A stretch of 64,000 nt of DNA, from assembly GCA_034401135.1 (NCBI GenBank), contig JAWZSP010000001.1:806001-870000 (forward strand), read 5' to 3'. Positions 47,136 through 58,732 of the stretch are shown piece after piece (the stretch's first letter is position 1; every line of letters starts with the position of its first letter). The notes beneath the pieces were generated by a model, which worked only from the letters and a program-made list of their open reading frames with translations, did no database searches and was not told where the DNA came from. The translations under genes were made by a program, and so were the position numbers. This stretch comes from Volutella citrinella. Lineage: Eukaryota; Ascomycota; Sordariomycetes; Hypocreales; Nectriaceae.

Positions 47136-47241
47136 GGGTGACTTTGGGCTCCCAACACAGTCTCCTCCAGAGAGTACTGTAAAACACATAGTGCCTCTGA
47201 ATTCCATCCACCCACTGCCTTGAGAGTCGACGTATTCCAAA

Positions 47242-50200
47242 ATGGCTGAGAAAGTGCTGGAAAGCGCTGAGGCGACCACCCTGGCCGGCCACCGACCCGA
47301 AGAGATTGAGCCCAACTTCCGCGTCTCGCAAGAGTCCCTCTCAACTGTCGACGGCGAGAAGAAGACCGTCACCTCCAAGACGCACCATGGCGGCGGTGTC
47401 GACATCCAGCAGGCCGAGGCCGACTTCGCCGAGCTGCAGAGGGAGTTTACTGGCGTCTCCCGCGCGAGTCGCCAGAACCGCCGTAAGAGCACTACGGACC
47501 CAGAAAGAGACGCCGCCGGCTCCGACGACACGGTTTCCGTCTTCGACCTGGAGGCCGCTATGCGCGGCGGCCTCGAGGCCGAGCAGGAGGCTGGAATCCG
47601 CTCCAAGCACGTCGGCGCCTACTGGGACAATCTGACCGTCAAGGGTATGGGAGGAATGAAAAATTACGTTAAAGTATTCCCAGACGCTTTTGTCGATTTT
47701 TTCAACATCATCACGCCCATCATGGGCATGACCGGCCTGGGGCCCAAGCCCATCGAGGCCACCATCCTCGACAAGTTCCGCGGTGTCTGCAAGCCCGGTG
47801 AGATGGTGCTTGTGCTCGGAAAGCCTGGATCCGGATGCACCACCTTCCTGCGCGCCATTACCAACCAGCGCGAGGGCTACCTGGCCGTGGACGGTGATGT
47901 GCTGTACGGGCCGTGGACGGCCAAGGAGTTCAACCAGTACCGCGGAGAGGCCATCTACTCGGCCGAGGACGACAAGCACCACGCGACGCTGACGGTCGAG
48001 CAGACGCTCGGCTTTGCTCTGGATACGAAGATGCCGGCTAAGCGCCCCGGAAATATGACCAAGGAGGAGTTCAAGAGCAGCGTCATCACCCTGCTGCTCA
48101 AGATGTTCAACATTGAGCACACTCGCCACACCGTTGTCGGCGACCACTTCGTCCGCGGCGTCTCGGGCGGCGAGCGCAAGCGTGTTAGTATCGCTGAAGT
48201 AATGTGTACAAATGGCTGTATCCTGTCCTGGGACAATAGCACCCGCGGCCTCGACGCTAGCACCGCCCTCGACTTCGTCAAGTCGCTGCGCATCCAGACG
48301 GACCTGTACAAGACTTCGACCTTTGTCTCCCTATACCAAGCCAGCGAGAACATTTACCAGCTCTTCGACAAGGTCATGGTCATTGATGAGGGCCGCCAGG
48401 TCTACTTTGGCCCCGCAAGCACCGCCCGCGCCTACTTTGAGGGCCTCGGTTTCGCCCCCCGGCCCCGGCAGACGACCCCAGATTACTTGACCGGGTGCAC
48501 CGACGAGTTTGAAAGGCAGTATGCCGACGGAAGGTCCCCCGAAAACGCCCCATACAATGCCGAGTCACTCCTTGCCGCCTTTGACAAGTCGCCCGAGCGC
48601 CGAGCCCTGGACGAGGAGATGGCCACTTACAAGGCCGGGCTCCAGACCGAGTCATCCAAGCACCAGGACTTTGAGAAGGCAATTGAGGAGAGCAAGCGCG
48701 GCTCATCCAAGCGCTCCGCCTACACTGTCGGCTTCCATCTCCAGGTGTGGGCGCTCATGAAGCGCCAGTTCACCCTCAAGATCCAGGACCGCTTCAACCT
48801 CTGTGTCAGCTGGTTGCGCAGCATCATCATTGCCATTGTCCTCGGCACCCTCTACCTCAACCTCGGCAAGACCTCGGCCAGTGCTTTCAGCAAGGGTGGC
48901 TTGCTCTTTATCTCTCTCTTGTTCAACGCATTCCAGGCCTTTTCCGAACTTGGCTCCACCATGACTGGCCGCCCCATCGTCAACAAGCACAAGGCGTATG
49001 CCTTCCACCGGCCCTCCGCCCTCTGGATTGCCCAAATTATTGTCGACCAGGCTTTTTCGGCTAGCCAGATCATGGTCTTTTCCCTTATCGTCTATTTTAT
49101 GACAAATCTGGTTCGGGAGGCGGGTGCCTTCTTCATCTTTTATCTGATGATCCTCTCCGGCAACATCGCCATGACACTCTTTTTCCGCATCATTGGCGTC
49201 GCAAGCGGCTCATTCGATGCCGCAATCAAAATTGCAGTTCTTACGATCACTCTATACGTGACTACGTGTGGTTACCTGATTTCTTTCGCTTCGCAAAAGC
49301 ACTGGATTCGCTGGATATATTGGATTAATCCCCTCGGACTTTCGTTCTCCAGCCTAATGCTCAACGAGTTTACCGATTTGGAAATGACCTGCACTTCAGA
49401 ATCATTAATACCGAGGGGCCCTACTTATAACAACTATTCTCACCAAGTGTGCACCCTGGCCGGCTCTACAGGCGGCACCACACGGGTTGCCGGCACCGAG
49501 TACGTCGCCAAGGGCTTCCAGTACTTTCAGGGTGACCTGTGGCGCAACTGGGGCATCGTTATGGCCCTCATCGTCTTTTTCCTCTTCTTGAACGTTGTAC
49601 TGGGAGAGCTGGTCAAGTTTGGTGCCAATGGCATGACTGTTAAGATCTTTGCCCGGCCTTCCAAGGAGCGGGACGCCCTGAACGAGGACCTTGCCAAGAA
49701 GCGCGAGGAGAAGCGACAGGACAAGTCCAACGAGAACGGCGAGGAACTGGTTATCGAATCAAAAAGTGTGCTCACTTGGGAGGCCCTTAACTACGACGTG
49801 CCTGTCCCTGGCGGCACGCGCCGTCTGCTCAACGACGTTTTTGGCTATGTGCGGCCCGGTGAGCTTACCGCTCTGATGGGCGCTTCCGGTGCGGGCAAGA
49901 CGACACTACTCGACGTGCTCGCCGCCCGCAAGAACATTGGCGTCATCCACGGCGACATCCTCGTCGATGCCATGAAGCCTACCAAGCAATTCCAACGTGG
50001 CACAGCTTATGCGGAACAATTGGACTTGCACGAACCGACACAGACTGTCCGCGAGGCGCTGCGCTTCTCGGCCGAACTGCGCCAACCGTACCACGTCCCC
50101 ATGGCCGAGCGTCACGCCTACGTCGAGGAGATCATCTCCCTGCTGGAAATGGAGGAAATTGCCGACTGCATCATCGGAACCACCGACTTTGGCCTCAGCG

Positions 50201-51712
50201 TCGAGCAGCAGAAGCGCGTCACCATCGGTGTCGAGCTGGCGGCCAAGCCGGAGCTCCTCCTGTTCCTTGACGAGCCGACCTCCGGCCTCGACAGCCAGAG
50301 CGCCTTCAACATTGTCCGTTTCCTCAAGAAGCTCGCCGCCGCCGGCCAGGCCATCCTGTGCACCATCCACCAGCCCAACGCGGCCCTGTTTGAGAACTTT
50401 GACCGGTTGCTCCTTCTCCAGCGCGGCGGCCGGACCGTCTACTTCGGCGACATCGGTGCCGATGCCCACGTGCTGCGGAGCTACCTCCGAAAGCACGGCG
50501 CCGATGCCCCACCTACGGCAAACGTCGCCGAGTACATGCTCGATGCCATCGGCGCCGGCAGCGCCCCGCGTGTGGGCGACCGCGACTGGGCCGACATCTG
50601 GGCCGACAGCCCCGAGCTGGCGCAGACCAAGGAGACCATCACCGCACTCAAGGAGGAGCGCCGGGCCGCCGCCGGCTCCGGCTCCAGCGCCGACCTCGAG
50701 GAGGAGTACGCCTCGCCCTTTTCCCACCAGATCAAAGTCGTCTGCCGCCGCATGTTCCGGTCCTTCTGGCGCTCGCCCAACTACCTCTTCACCCGCGTCT
50801 TCGCCCACGCCGCGGTGGCCATCATCACCGGCCTGACCTACCTGCAGCTCGACGACTCGCGCTCCTCTCTCCAGTACAAGGTCTTCGTCATCTTCCAGGT
50901 TACCGTCCTACCCGCCCTCATCATCACCCAGGTCGAAGTCATGTTCCACATCAAGCGCGCCCTCTTCTTCCGCGAGTCCTCGTGCAAGATGTACTCCCCC
51001 CTGACCTTTGTCATCTCCATCATCGCCGCCGAGATGCCCTACTCCATCCTCTGCGCCGTCGTCTTCTACCTCCCGCTCTACTACATGCCTGGGTTCCAAA
51101 CGGAGTCGGCCCGCGCCGGCTACCAGTTCTTCATGATCCTCATCACCGAGCTCTTCTCTGTCACTCTCGGTCAGGGCCTGGCCTCGCTGACCCCCTCCCC
51201 CTTCATCTCGGCCCAGTTCGACCCCTTCATCGTCATCACCTTTGGTCTCTTCTGTGGTGTCACCATCCCCTACGCCCAGATGCCCGGCGGGTGGAAGTGG
51301 CTGTACCAGCTGGACCCCTTCACTCGCCTGGTTGGTGGCATGGTCACCAACGGGCTGTACCAGCTGCCCGTCAACTGCAAGCCATCCGAGCTCAACGGCT
51401 TTACCGCACCTCCCAACATGACCTGCGGCGAGTACATGAAGCCGTTCTTCGAGGCTGGTGGCATGGGTTACCTTGTCAACAATAACACCCAGGACTGCGA
51501 GTACTGTGCGTACGAGTTTGGCCACCAGTTCTACGAACCCCTCGGCTTCAGCTTCGATAACCGCTGGAGGGACCTCGGCATTTTCTGCTGCTTTGTTGCC
51601 AGCAACATCATCATTCTCTTGCTTGCTGTAAGTTACCACCGCCATGACGCGATGCTGAACACGACGCTAATTCCCTTTGTAGAGCAAGTTTGTCAACTAC
51701 AACAAGCGGTAA
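47242..51712 (+). CDS. Full-size PDR-type ABC transporter (ABCG), second copy
   Basis: Efflux pump of the CDR1/PDR5 family. Exon 1 is 47242-51627. A 55-nt intron (GTAAGT..GCTAATTCCCTTTGTAG) precedes the last exon, 51683-51712, which encodes only SKFVNYNKR and the stop, giving 1471 aa. Without splicing the frame reads on to 51822 with an unlikely tail. NBD1 has Walker A GKPGSGCTT (193-201), signature VSGGERKRV (307-315) and WDNSTRGLD (about 330). NBD2 has GASGAGKTT (880-888), the degenerate signature LSVEQQKRV and [10 protein letters not shown] (about 1009). Two membrane domains of about six helices each follow the NBDs. The large extracellular loops carry Cys residues typical of the family (CTSES, CEYC). 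Codon use is strongly biased to C-ending codons. It differs clearly from the first PDR gene (different N-tail and loops), so this is not a recent duplicate. Confidence 0.96.
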
Positions 51713-53630
51713 ACTCGATAGTAAATGTAATAGGGTGCACTACATCCATCAAACGGGGGGGCATATATTTGGAGAAGCCAATAATGACCAACATAGACAA
51801 AAGTTACGGCCTTCGGGCATAGACTAATCACAATCGAATTAAGCGGGCTTGATCTTCTGTCCTGTCCTTGACAAATTTGCATTCCCTCCCCAGGTGCCGC
51901 CGACACGCAAAGACGATTTGAGCTATACAGCATATATCCTTGTACAAACATGTTGCAAATACTTGTAGAGAACGTCGTCTCCTTGTTGGAGGAGAAAAGC
52001 AGGCCGTTGTCAGGTCAGGTGACGAGTCTCCTCGTCTTCTTTACTACTTCCATGACTATGAGACATTCCGTCAGCTCCAAACCAACATCGAGAATCAGTA
52101 GGTTAAATTTGTCGCCAACAATCATGACAACTTTCCCTACAAAACCCCCTTATTAGACGCCCTCCCAAGCCAGAGGTGTTAGACTCGGTCTTGGACCCTG
52201 TAGCCTCGCAGATGCAGGGCGTCTCCTCTGAGAGGGAGAGTGAAGCACGGTGTGAGTCGAGGCAGGGAGGCAGAAGCAGAGTCGTACTCTGAGGCAGCAC
52301 TTCGGCGCCGTCTGACACCACACCATCTCTGTCTTGGCTCACTTTGGCTCGTCCTGTCGAGCGATATCTGGCCGATGGCTTCATAACACAGCCGAGTCAC
52401 GTTCGATGACCAGGACAGTAGTTGTTGTGGCATCCAGCAACGGCTGGAGTCGGCACAGATTTGCATCAACACTCAGGCTGCCACCATTCAAACCAACCGT
52501 ATCGTGCAGCGGCGCTCTGTCGCTGCGCAATACTCTACGGCACTGCAGCAGCAGCCAGCTGTGCATGTGTGATTGGGGAGCACACGGAGCTGGAGAGACG
52601 AGGGTGGCGCCACAGCAGCTGGAGTGTGTGTGGTGTGATTGGGAGGGCGTGTCGGGCGAAATGCGGGCAGTCGGAGAGTAATCTCTCAGTCGCACGACAA
52701 AACACGACAGAAGCAAAGGGTAGCGAACAGAGGGCCGAACCAGGCACACAGACAGATGTAGCAATATACTCTACGGACGGAGTACGGACCACAGAAATCA
52801 CAGAACAGGGCATAGAAGCGCCAGGCCGCCAGCCATGTCTGTGATGTAAAGTGATGGAGGCTGCAATGAACAAATTGACAGGTGCATACATACAAGTGCC
52901 GAGACCTCTGGGGTGACGACTTGCAGGTCAGGACGTGACAACGAGGCCAGCCGCCGCCGCCAACCACTAACCACAACCACCAACCCGTTGCAACCACCAG
53001 CCAGACGTCGGAATAGGCAGTGACAGGCGGACGGCGGGCGCTTAAAATAGCACCTCAGCCATCCCGTCCATCCGTCCCCGTGCGCTGCATTCCGGTCCAA
53101 GGTTGCAATCGAGCAGTGCGCAACTCATCGTGCTCTCTCAGCACCGCAGCAAGCAACCGGCTGATGGGTGGGCAATAGCAATGGCAATGACAATGCGCAG
53201 CGCCGCCGAGGATGCACCCGTCCGTGCAGTGCAGGACCCGGCGAGACATGCACGCGCACAGTCTCGCTGTGAGGCAGGCATGCTTGGCATGGAAAGGCAG
53301 GCAGTGGCGGCCCTCCTCTCGGCAGAGGCTTGCAGCGGACCGCGCTGGATGGGCTGGCCCGGTCTGCGTCCTTCACAGTGTCCGCTGGCTGCAACCACAT
53401 ACATCCCTGGCTTGCGCGCGGCTGCAGCTGATACCGACACACCCTGCTGCCGCCAGTTGCGCACTTTTGTTTGTCGTGCTGACTGTGTGCATGAGCCTCT
53501 TGCATCATGATGAGCATTGTTGCGGGTTGCGAGTTGCGAGTATTGCATCTTTCTAAATTTGGATTCATTACTGAGTAGATTTCGAAGTGAACATTGCGAT
53601 AAGTGAGATCTAGCTTCAATTGCTAACACC
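51713..53630. other. Convergent intergenic region after the second PDR gene
   Basis: About 1.9 kb. The first 450 bp are AT-richer and probably hold the 3' UTR. The rest has only overlapping short ORFs on both strands. No gene is supported. Confidence 0.5.
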
Positions 53631-54272
53631 TCAACGGAACTGCCCCCGTCCCAGCCCAGCGTTGATGCAAATCTTCTTCCACGCAGCTTCTTCATTCCCG
53701 CCCTCCTCTCGGAGTATACTGGGGAGCACTTCTCTCAAATAAACAGCGCGGCTTTCATCGTCGATGAGCGCCGCAGCCGCGAGGGACCACACCTGTCGCC
53801 ATTGCTTCACATTCCTGTCCCTCAAGCTGTCACCCGACATATACAAAAAATACGCCTCGGCGACGGCATCTCGGGCCCTCTCGTAGTTTCTGTCCTCGTG
53901 CCAAGGGTCGAGGCCGAGCACGGAGAAGAGCGACACGGCGCTGTTCCTTGTCGAAGGCGGAAGCTCATCAATCAACCAGTGGGCTTTACATATAATCCGT
54001 AGGGGCGATGTACGCCCGTGTATTTGATGTCTAGCTTCGTCCAGATACTCTGCGGAGAATGATGGTTTCGGCGAGGGCGGCATGGGGACGTCTCTGAGAG
54101 AGTACCTGCGGAGGAAGGCCATGCAGCCGATGGCAAGTCCGAAGAAGAAGCAATGTTGAACTGAGGGAATCCTAAAAATTCGCATAATCACATTCGGCTT
54201 GATGATATTTCTGGTCAAACAGAGAAGGGTCTCAGGATGGAGTACTATAAGTATTGGGCTCGTAGACGGCAT
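53631..54272 (-). CDS. Small membrane-anchored protein with a divergent J-domain-like region
   Basis: Single exon, 213 aa. One hydrophobic segment near residues 39-55 (CFFFGLAIGCMAF), followed by basic RRYSL, suggests a membrane anchor; an alternative start at residue 30 would place it close to the N-terminus. Residues of about 110-185 run LFSVLGLDPWHEDRNYERAR, then AYFLY, then ALIDDESRAVYL, resembling a J-domain order (VLG, helix, Ay..L, D..sR..Y) but without an HPD motif, so it should not stimulate Hsp70 in the usual way. The gene lies beside an AT-rich block and uses more mixed third positions than its neighbours. It could be a lineage-specific gene. I see no intron. Confidence 0.6.
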   Translation of the reverse strand: MPSTSPILIVLHPETLLCLTRNIIKPNVIMRIFRIPSVQHCFFFGLAIGCMAFLRRYSLRDVPMPPSPKPSFSAEYLDEARHQIHGRTSPLRIICKAHWLIDELPPSTRNSAVSLFSVLGLDPWHEDRNYERARDAVAEAYFLYMSGDSLRDRNVKQWRQVWSLAAAALIDDESRAVYLREVLPSILREEGGNEEAAWKKICINAGLGRGQFR

Positions 54273-57200
54273 GCAAATGGTAAATATATAGATTTGAGGT
54301 TCTTCTTGATGAGTTTATAGAAAATTTAAAGCCACGAGCAATCAAACAACTCCATAGGACACGAAAAGTGCTTGGGTTGACTGTATCGCCAGTATTAGTG
54401 CATCAAGTGGTTGTGTCATGAACCGTAGAGGCAGCAATCAGTCGGGAATTGTCCAAGGCCTCACAGATAAATTGACGCATCAAAAAATAGACAATGAAAC
54501 CTTGAGGGCTGTCATGAATTCCACGATTTACTGATCCGCTCTGTTGCGCGGCTTGCTTGACAACGCATGCCACAAAGTGGCGAGCAACACCATGTGTTCA
54601 CTCACCCTTATGCGCAACGCAATCAGGCTCTGGTTTCCCAAGAGGACATAGCCACGAGCTTGGCTGTTCAACATGGTGACGCAGTGAACTTTCTTGGTAG
54701 TGACGGGAATTCTAGGACAACACATAGCGCGGTGCCTGTTTGCTTGCCTCACACTGCTAGGTTCACCAAGATCGCATCTGGACATCTGGTGAGATAATCT
54801 GTCCATAGGTGTCCGCTGTTTTGCGATGGTAGATGGTTGTACTATTATCCGCACGGTTGCATGACTATGGTTGAAGCCGCACCGAAATCACTACTCTATC
54901 AATACTGTGTCAATTTGATACTACTAGCCATACCATGGTTGCTGTTTGCTTCATCACCACCCGCCAAGAATTCTCAAATCAGCCACTGATCAAGTTGTGC
55001 CCAGGTGCATCGACTATTAGCGCCATCTGCACGGCCATCCGCATCACACATTGTTTGCTTCTCTCGACAATACTCGACAAATCACCCACTGCGATAAGCA
55101 ACATTGAGACACCCTCGAGCCGTTCCCTTAAAGTTGGCCAGCACGTGGGTGGTGGCCATGATCACCCCGCACCACCGCAAGCCTGATTGGCGTTACAGCC
55201 GCCGTGGCCCTTTATCACACACCACCCTGCGAGCCTGGCCTGGTTGCTTTTCCTAAAGGCCCTGGGGGCGCAACCATGGAACAATTCACGGCCCCCAGCC
55301 TCCTCTATTTGCATCCTGGTTACCACCGGACGCCATGTGAATCCTCCGACGGCGCATCGGGGCTTCTTTGCTGACCCTGGCCGCCAGTCGGCCCCCATTC
55401 CCATCCCATTGTCTTGGGCGCAGGAGCAAGGCCGTGCGACTCGCCATCATCACCTGGCGGCGGCATTAGGCCCCAGGCCATCGGGCGGCGGCCCCCTGTG
55501 TTCACTCCCATGACCCAGCCTCGCGGGACGGCAGCGATGGAGCGAGCTGCTGCGTCCGACGAGAATGTCTGCCCAAGTTTTCGGGAGTCCCGGGCAGCCT
55601 GGGTCGCCAGCATTAGTCCGTAAGCTGATGGATGATTCTACATGTAGCCGCCGCTCGGGGCCGGGGGATAATACACCCACTCATCAGCCCGCCCATCCGC
55701 GTGTTCGGATAAGACGAGGACTTGCACATTTAGTTAGTTTTGTTCGCTGCGACCTCTGGCTCCCATCGCAGCGTTGCGACAATACACTGCATTGGCAATT
55801 CCAAATGCCCCAGCACTGTTGCAACGGACAGTCCCACTTAGTCAACATGAATCATCTGTACAGTACATCGGCCTGCATCTGCAGCCAAATCAACTGCATC
55901 CAACTGCATCCAGAGAATGCACCACCACCCAGCACCTCGACTTCTAGCCCCGTGCGGAAGAAAAATAAAATAAAAAGAAACAACGCGCAGCCAGGCAGTT
56001 GAATCACATTCCGAAACATTCCCCCTCCATCTGCACATCTCCTCCTCCCGTCGCAGCAAGGAGACTCAGCCGCAACGAAACTATCATCATGGCTTGCACT
56101 CAAAGACGGCCGCAACAAGCAAAGACAACAAGGTGACCGCGCCATGCGAGTCCAAACCCTCCCACTGAAACACGCCCGACCGAGATGGATGCCGACAACG
56201 CCGTGACCCCTCTCTCCCTTCCGTCCACCGGTCCTTGGGTAGCACTGGCAATTACTGCCTCTTTTTTCCCTTTCCCCTCCCCTCGGTTGACGGGCCCCTG
56301 TCACCACGCGCCCCATTGGCGGCCACTCATGACTTGCATGACGCACTTTGCTTCCCGGGGTGAGGGGATGGGCCCGCCTGTAACGATCCCTTTCGCCATG
56401 ACCTCATGCCGTCATTCCCCCAATAGATCGCCGCTGTGCCCTGCCCACGTTTCTGCATCTGCTTCATGCCGTACTTAGTCAGTATGTATAGACTGGAAGC
56501 CGGCACTTGGTACCCTATCAGGAACTGATGCATCCCCACCCAGCCGCTCACCATTGTGACGCATGATCTAATACCAGTTCAACCACCTCGTGCAGTCGGA
56601 TGCCACACCTTGGTTCACGGTTTTCGGTTCTCAGAGACTTGTTTCGCGTTTCATACTTTGCATTGTCCTAAATCAAAAGCACCTCTCTCAAAGTGGTATA
56701 GCTAGCTAGTCGAAAACAATCCCAAACTCCCGGTACTCGTGAGCACCGTCCAGAGCAATCCCTTGAGGTGCATGTGTAAAAATGACTAGACCTCCATTCC
56801 ATATTACCGTGTAGTAACTTCGTGCCCTCTAAGTGCGAATCACTTTTTGCTAAGCCGGGCGATGAGCCCAATCAAGAAATAATAAAAATCCCAAACACCT
56901 CCTCAAGCCTGTGTCCACCATCAAGCTTCTGTCTTTCTCTCATTCATTCCCACTCTGCTCCCTCGTCTCTTCACCTCCTGACAACTCGCGTCTTCCCAAC
57001 GGGAAAAATCATGTGGGTATCATGACATAGGAAATGCCCCTTCGTCAGTCCCCTCTCCTCCGAGTGTGCGCGTGCAGTGGTAGTACAGGTCGCCCTTAAA
57101 TCTTTTGTCTTCTTGACAAGGTTAAAAAAGAATTCGCTAGTCCGGACATGGCGCCAATGACAAGGAAATCCGTAACGGAATGTTCCAATGGAGTATCCGG

Positions 57201-57370
57201 GGTTGTGCAATAGTGTACAGTCTGGTAGTGGTAGTGGCCTTTCCAATCCAGGTGGGGTATGTCTGGTTTGGTATTCATCTGGTGGCCGATATTGGGATGA
57301 TCCTCCGGATAATGGCAGGACAGCAAGGAAAAAATCAGAACTCCGGGTATAATCCTGTGGGCTGTTCGGC
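54273..57370. other. 3.1-kb intergenic region, AT-rich at the left
   Basis: About 54280-54540 is markedly AT-rich and presumably contains the promoter of the small membrane protein gene on the minus strand. The remainder is mixed-composition DNA with short ORFs lacking motifs. No RNA gene or mobile element is recognised. Confidence 0.5.
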
Positions 57371-58639
57371 CTAAGCCCTGGGGTGGCTCAGGATGTCCTC
57401 GCAGTTGGCATCGAACCGGAGGTTGAACAGTCGGACGTTCTGCATGAACCTCTCAGTTCGCTCGAGTTCGCGCTCACGGCCAAAGAGCGTCTCGACAAAC
57501 TCGACACCAGCGTTCTTGCCGAGGCCAGCCTTGTTGCGCTTGGCGGCCTTGAGCATGGGAGCCTCGCAAGACTTGAGGAGAGCTCGCAGCTTGTCAGTGA
57601 GACGCTCAGCGGAGCTGATGAACTCCTCGACGAGGTCCCTGTTCTCGCCGCTCCTCACTTTGTGCACGTTCTCTGTGGCCCGCTTCAGCTTGCCTGCCAG
57701 CTGGATGAGAAGGAGCCAGAGTTCGCCAGCCATGTCGGCGATGGGGGTGGCAGGGTTGTGAGTGTAGACCGTCCAGTCGTAGATCCACTTTCCTAGGCTG
57801 TTGGCATCGAATACACTACCAAGGAGAAGAATGGGCTCCTCTGCGGGGTCCCAGTTCTTGAGTGAGTATCCTGCCGGGACCTTGTGGCGGCGAGCATCAT
57901 CCTCAGTGGCCTTGGGGGGGGAGACCGGCTTGGAGACAGGCTTGGAGCGCTGAGCTCGGCTAGGAGGCCGAACAGTCTGGGGGCGGGGCGGGACAGCCGT
58001 GGAGGAACGGCGGTGGTGGCCGAAGCTGGTGGGAGGTCGCACATGAGGCTGGGGAGATTGTTGGTACATGGGCGCGGGCTGCTCATGACCATAGTAGTAC
58101 TCGTCGTAGGCGACAGTCTGGGCACCCTGCAGGTAGTCGTGGTAATTAGTGTACCATCCCCCAAAATCCTCAGGACAATAGAAGGAATGTCTGCGTGAGT
58201 GCTTGGACCGCGATTGAGCAGGAAGCACATAGGTGTCCCCCATGGTCTCGATGATCTCGTCCTCGTCGGATTCTCCATAGGGGGTGGAAGCCCGGACATA
58301 GGTATACGAGTAGCGGCGGTCCCGCTTGGAAGTGCGGGGAGATGGCCCAGAAGGCTTGCGCGACGATGAAGAATATTTGTAACTCACATCTGCCGTGCTG
58401 TACTGCCCAGAGCTGTTGTAGCGGGGAGAGTCCCTCGGAGGCCGCGGGCTGAAGCTCCCCTCCTGGGAGTAGCTGTTGTACCGTCCATGGGCCGCGCGGG
58501 TGGCGGGTCGACCAGGAGTGGTGATGTCTGCCCATCCAGGACGGGGCGAAGGAGTAGGGGTGGCCGACATCCTCGCGTAGACTGGGTCGTAATCGTGGAT
58601 CGGAGTCGATCCTGGTGTTCGTGGAGATGCGTAACTCAT
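57371..58639 (-). CDS. Tyr/Ser/Pro-rich fungal protein with conserved C-terminal domain
   Basis: Single exon, 422 aa. The first 60% is low-complexity: many SPRP, PTPSPRP and SSSRK motifs, a Tyr-rich stretch (DEYYYGHEQ) and basic patches (SKHSRRHS). The last about 160 residues form a folded-looking domain beginning GYSLKNWDPAEEPILLLGSV and continuing with SLGKWIYDWTVY and ADMAGELWLLLIQLAGKLKR. I recall this as a widely conserved fungal domain often annotated only as 'vegetative cell wall protein gp1', a name taken from low-complexity similarity and probably misleading. The ATG at 58639 is chosen because a strong TATA box (58726-58732) puts the transcription start near 58700, downstream of the non-ATG upstream codons. 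There is no signal peptide, so it is probably intracellular. A cryptic CACTAATTACC..CTGCAG within the frame looks like an acceptor, but no donor fits. Confidence 0.8.
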   Translation of the reverse strand: MSYASPRTPGSTPIHDYDPVYARMSATPTPSPRPGWADITTPGRPATRAAHGRYNSYSQEGSFSPRPPRDSPRYNSSGQYSTADVSYKYSSSSRKPSGPSPRTSKRDRRYSYTYVRASTPYGESDEDEIIETMGDTYVLPAQSRSKHSRRHSFYCPEDFGGWYTNYHDYLQGAQTVAYDEYYYGHEQPAPMYQQSPQPHVRPPTSFGHHRRSSTAVPPRPQTVRPPSRAQRSKPVSKPVSPPKATEDDARRHKVPAGYSLKNWDPAEEPILLLGSVFDANSLGKWIYDWTVYTHNPATPIADMAGELWLLLIQLAGKLKRATENVHKVRSGENRDLVEEFISSAERLTDKLRALLKSCEAPMLKAAKRNKAGLGKNAGVEFVETLFGRERELERTERFMQNVRLFNLRFDANCEDILSHPRA

Positions 58640-58725
58640 CGCGCTCTTCTCTGTTCTTGTTCTGATATCCGAGATATCCTTCAACAGCCTCTCCTCCACG
58701 CACCAGCAGTCGTGGAGATCGATGC

Positions 58726-58732
58726 TTTTATA
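58726..58732 (-). promoter_or_regulatory. TATA box of the Tyr/Ser/Pro-rich gene
   Basis: The minus strand reads GGATATAAAAGC, 87-93 bp upstream of the ATG at 58639. It decides the start choice, because more upstream in-frame codons would lie at or before the expected transcription start. Confidence 0.65.

Larger units (their letters stand above)
43041..47241. other. 4.2-kb intergenic region with repeats and a transporter relic
   Basis: No intact gene. It contains a palindrome and a GTTCAG repeat (43183-43271), a PDR-transporter fragment at 44403-44459, CCCTGG-type repeats near 44690-44716, a (TG)n tract at 45753-45771 and the CT-rich leader of the second PDR gene (about 46900-47241). Short ORFs in between carry no motifs. 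Confidence 0.55.

Noticed and set aside
49906..50808. 300-codon open frame antisense to the second PDR gene
   Set aside because: It is a codon-bias shadow of the NBD2 region and would require dual coding over a conserved domain.
51628..51822. Unspliced C-terminal extension of the second PDR transporter
   Set aside because: A 55-nt intron with a consensus donor, branch site and acceptor restores a short, basic ending (KFVNYNKR) of the type found in this family.
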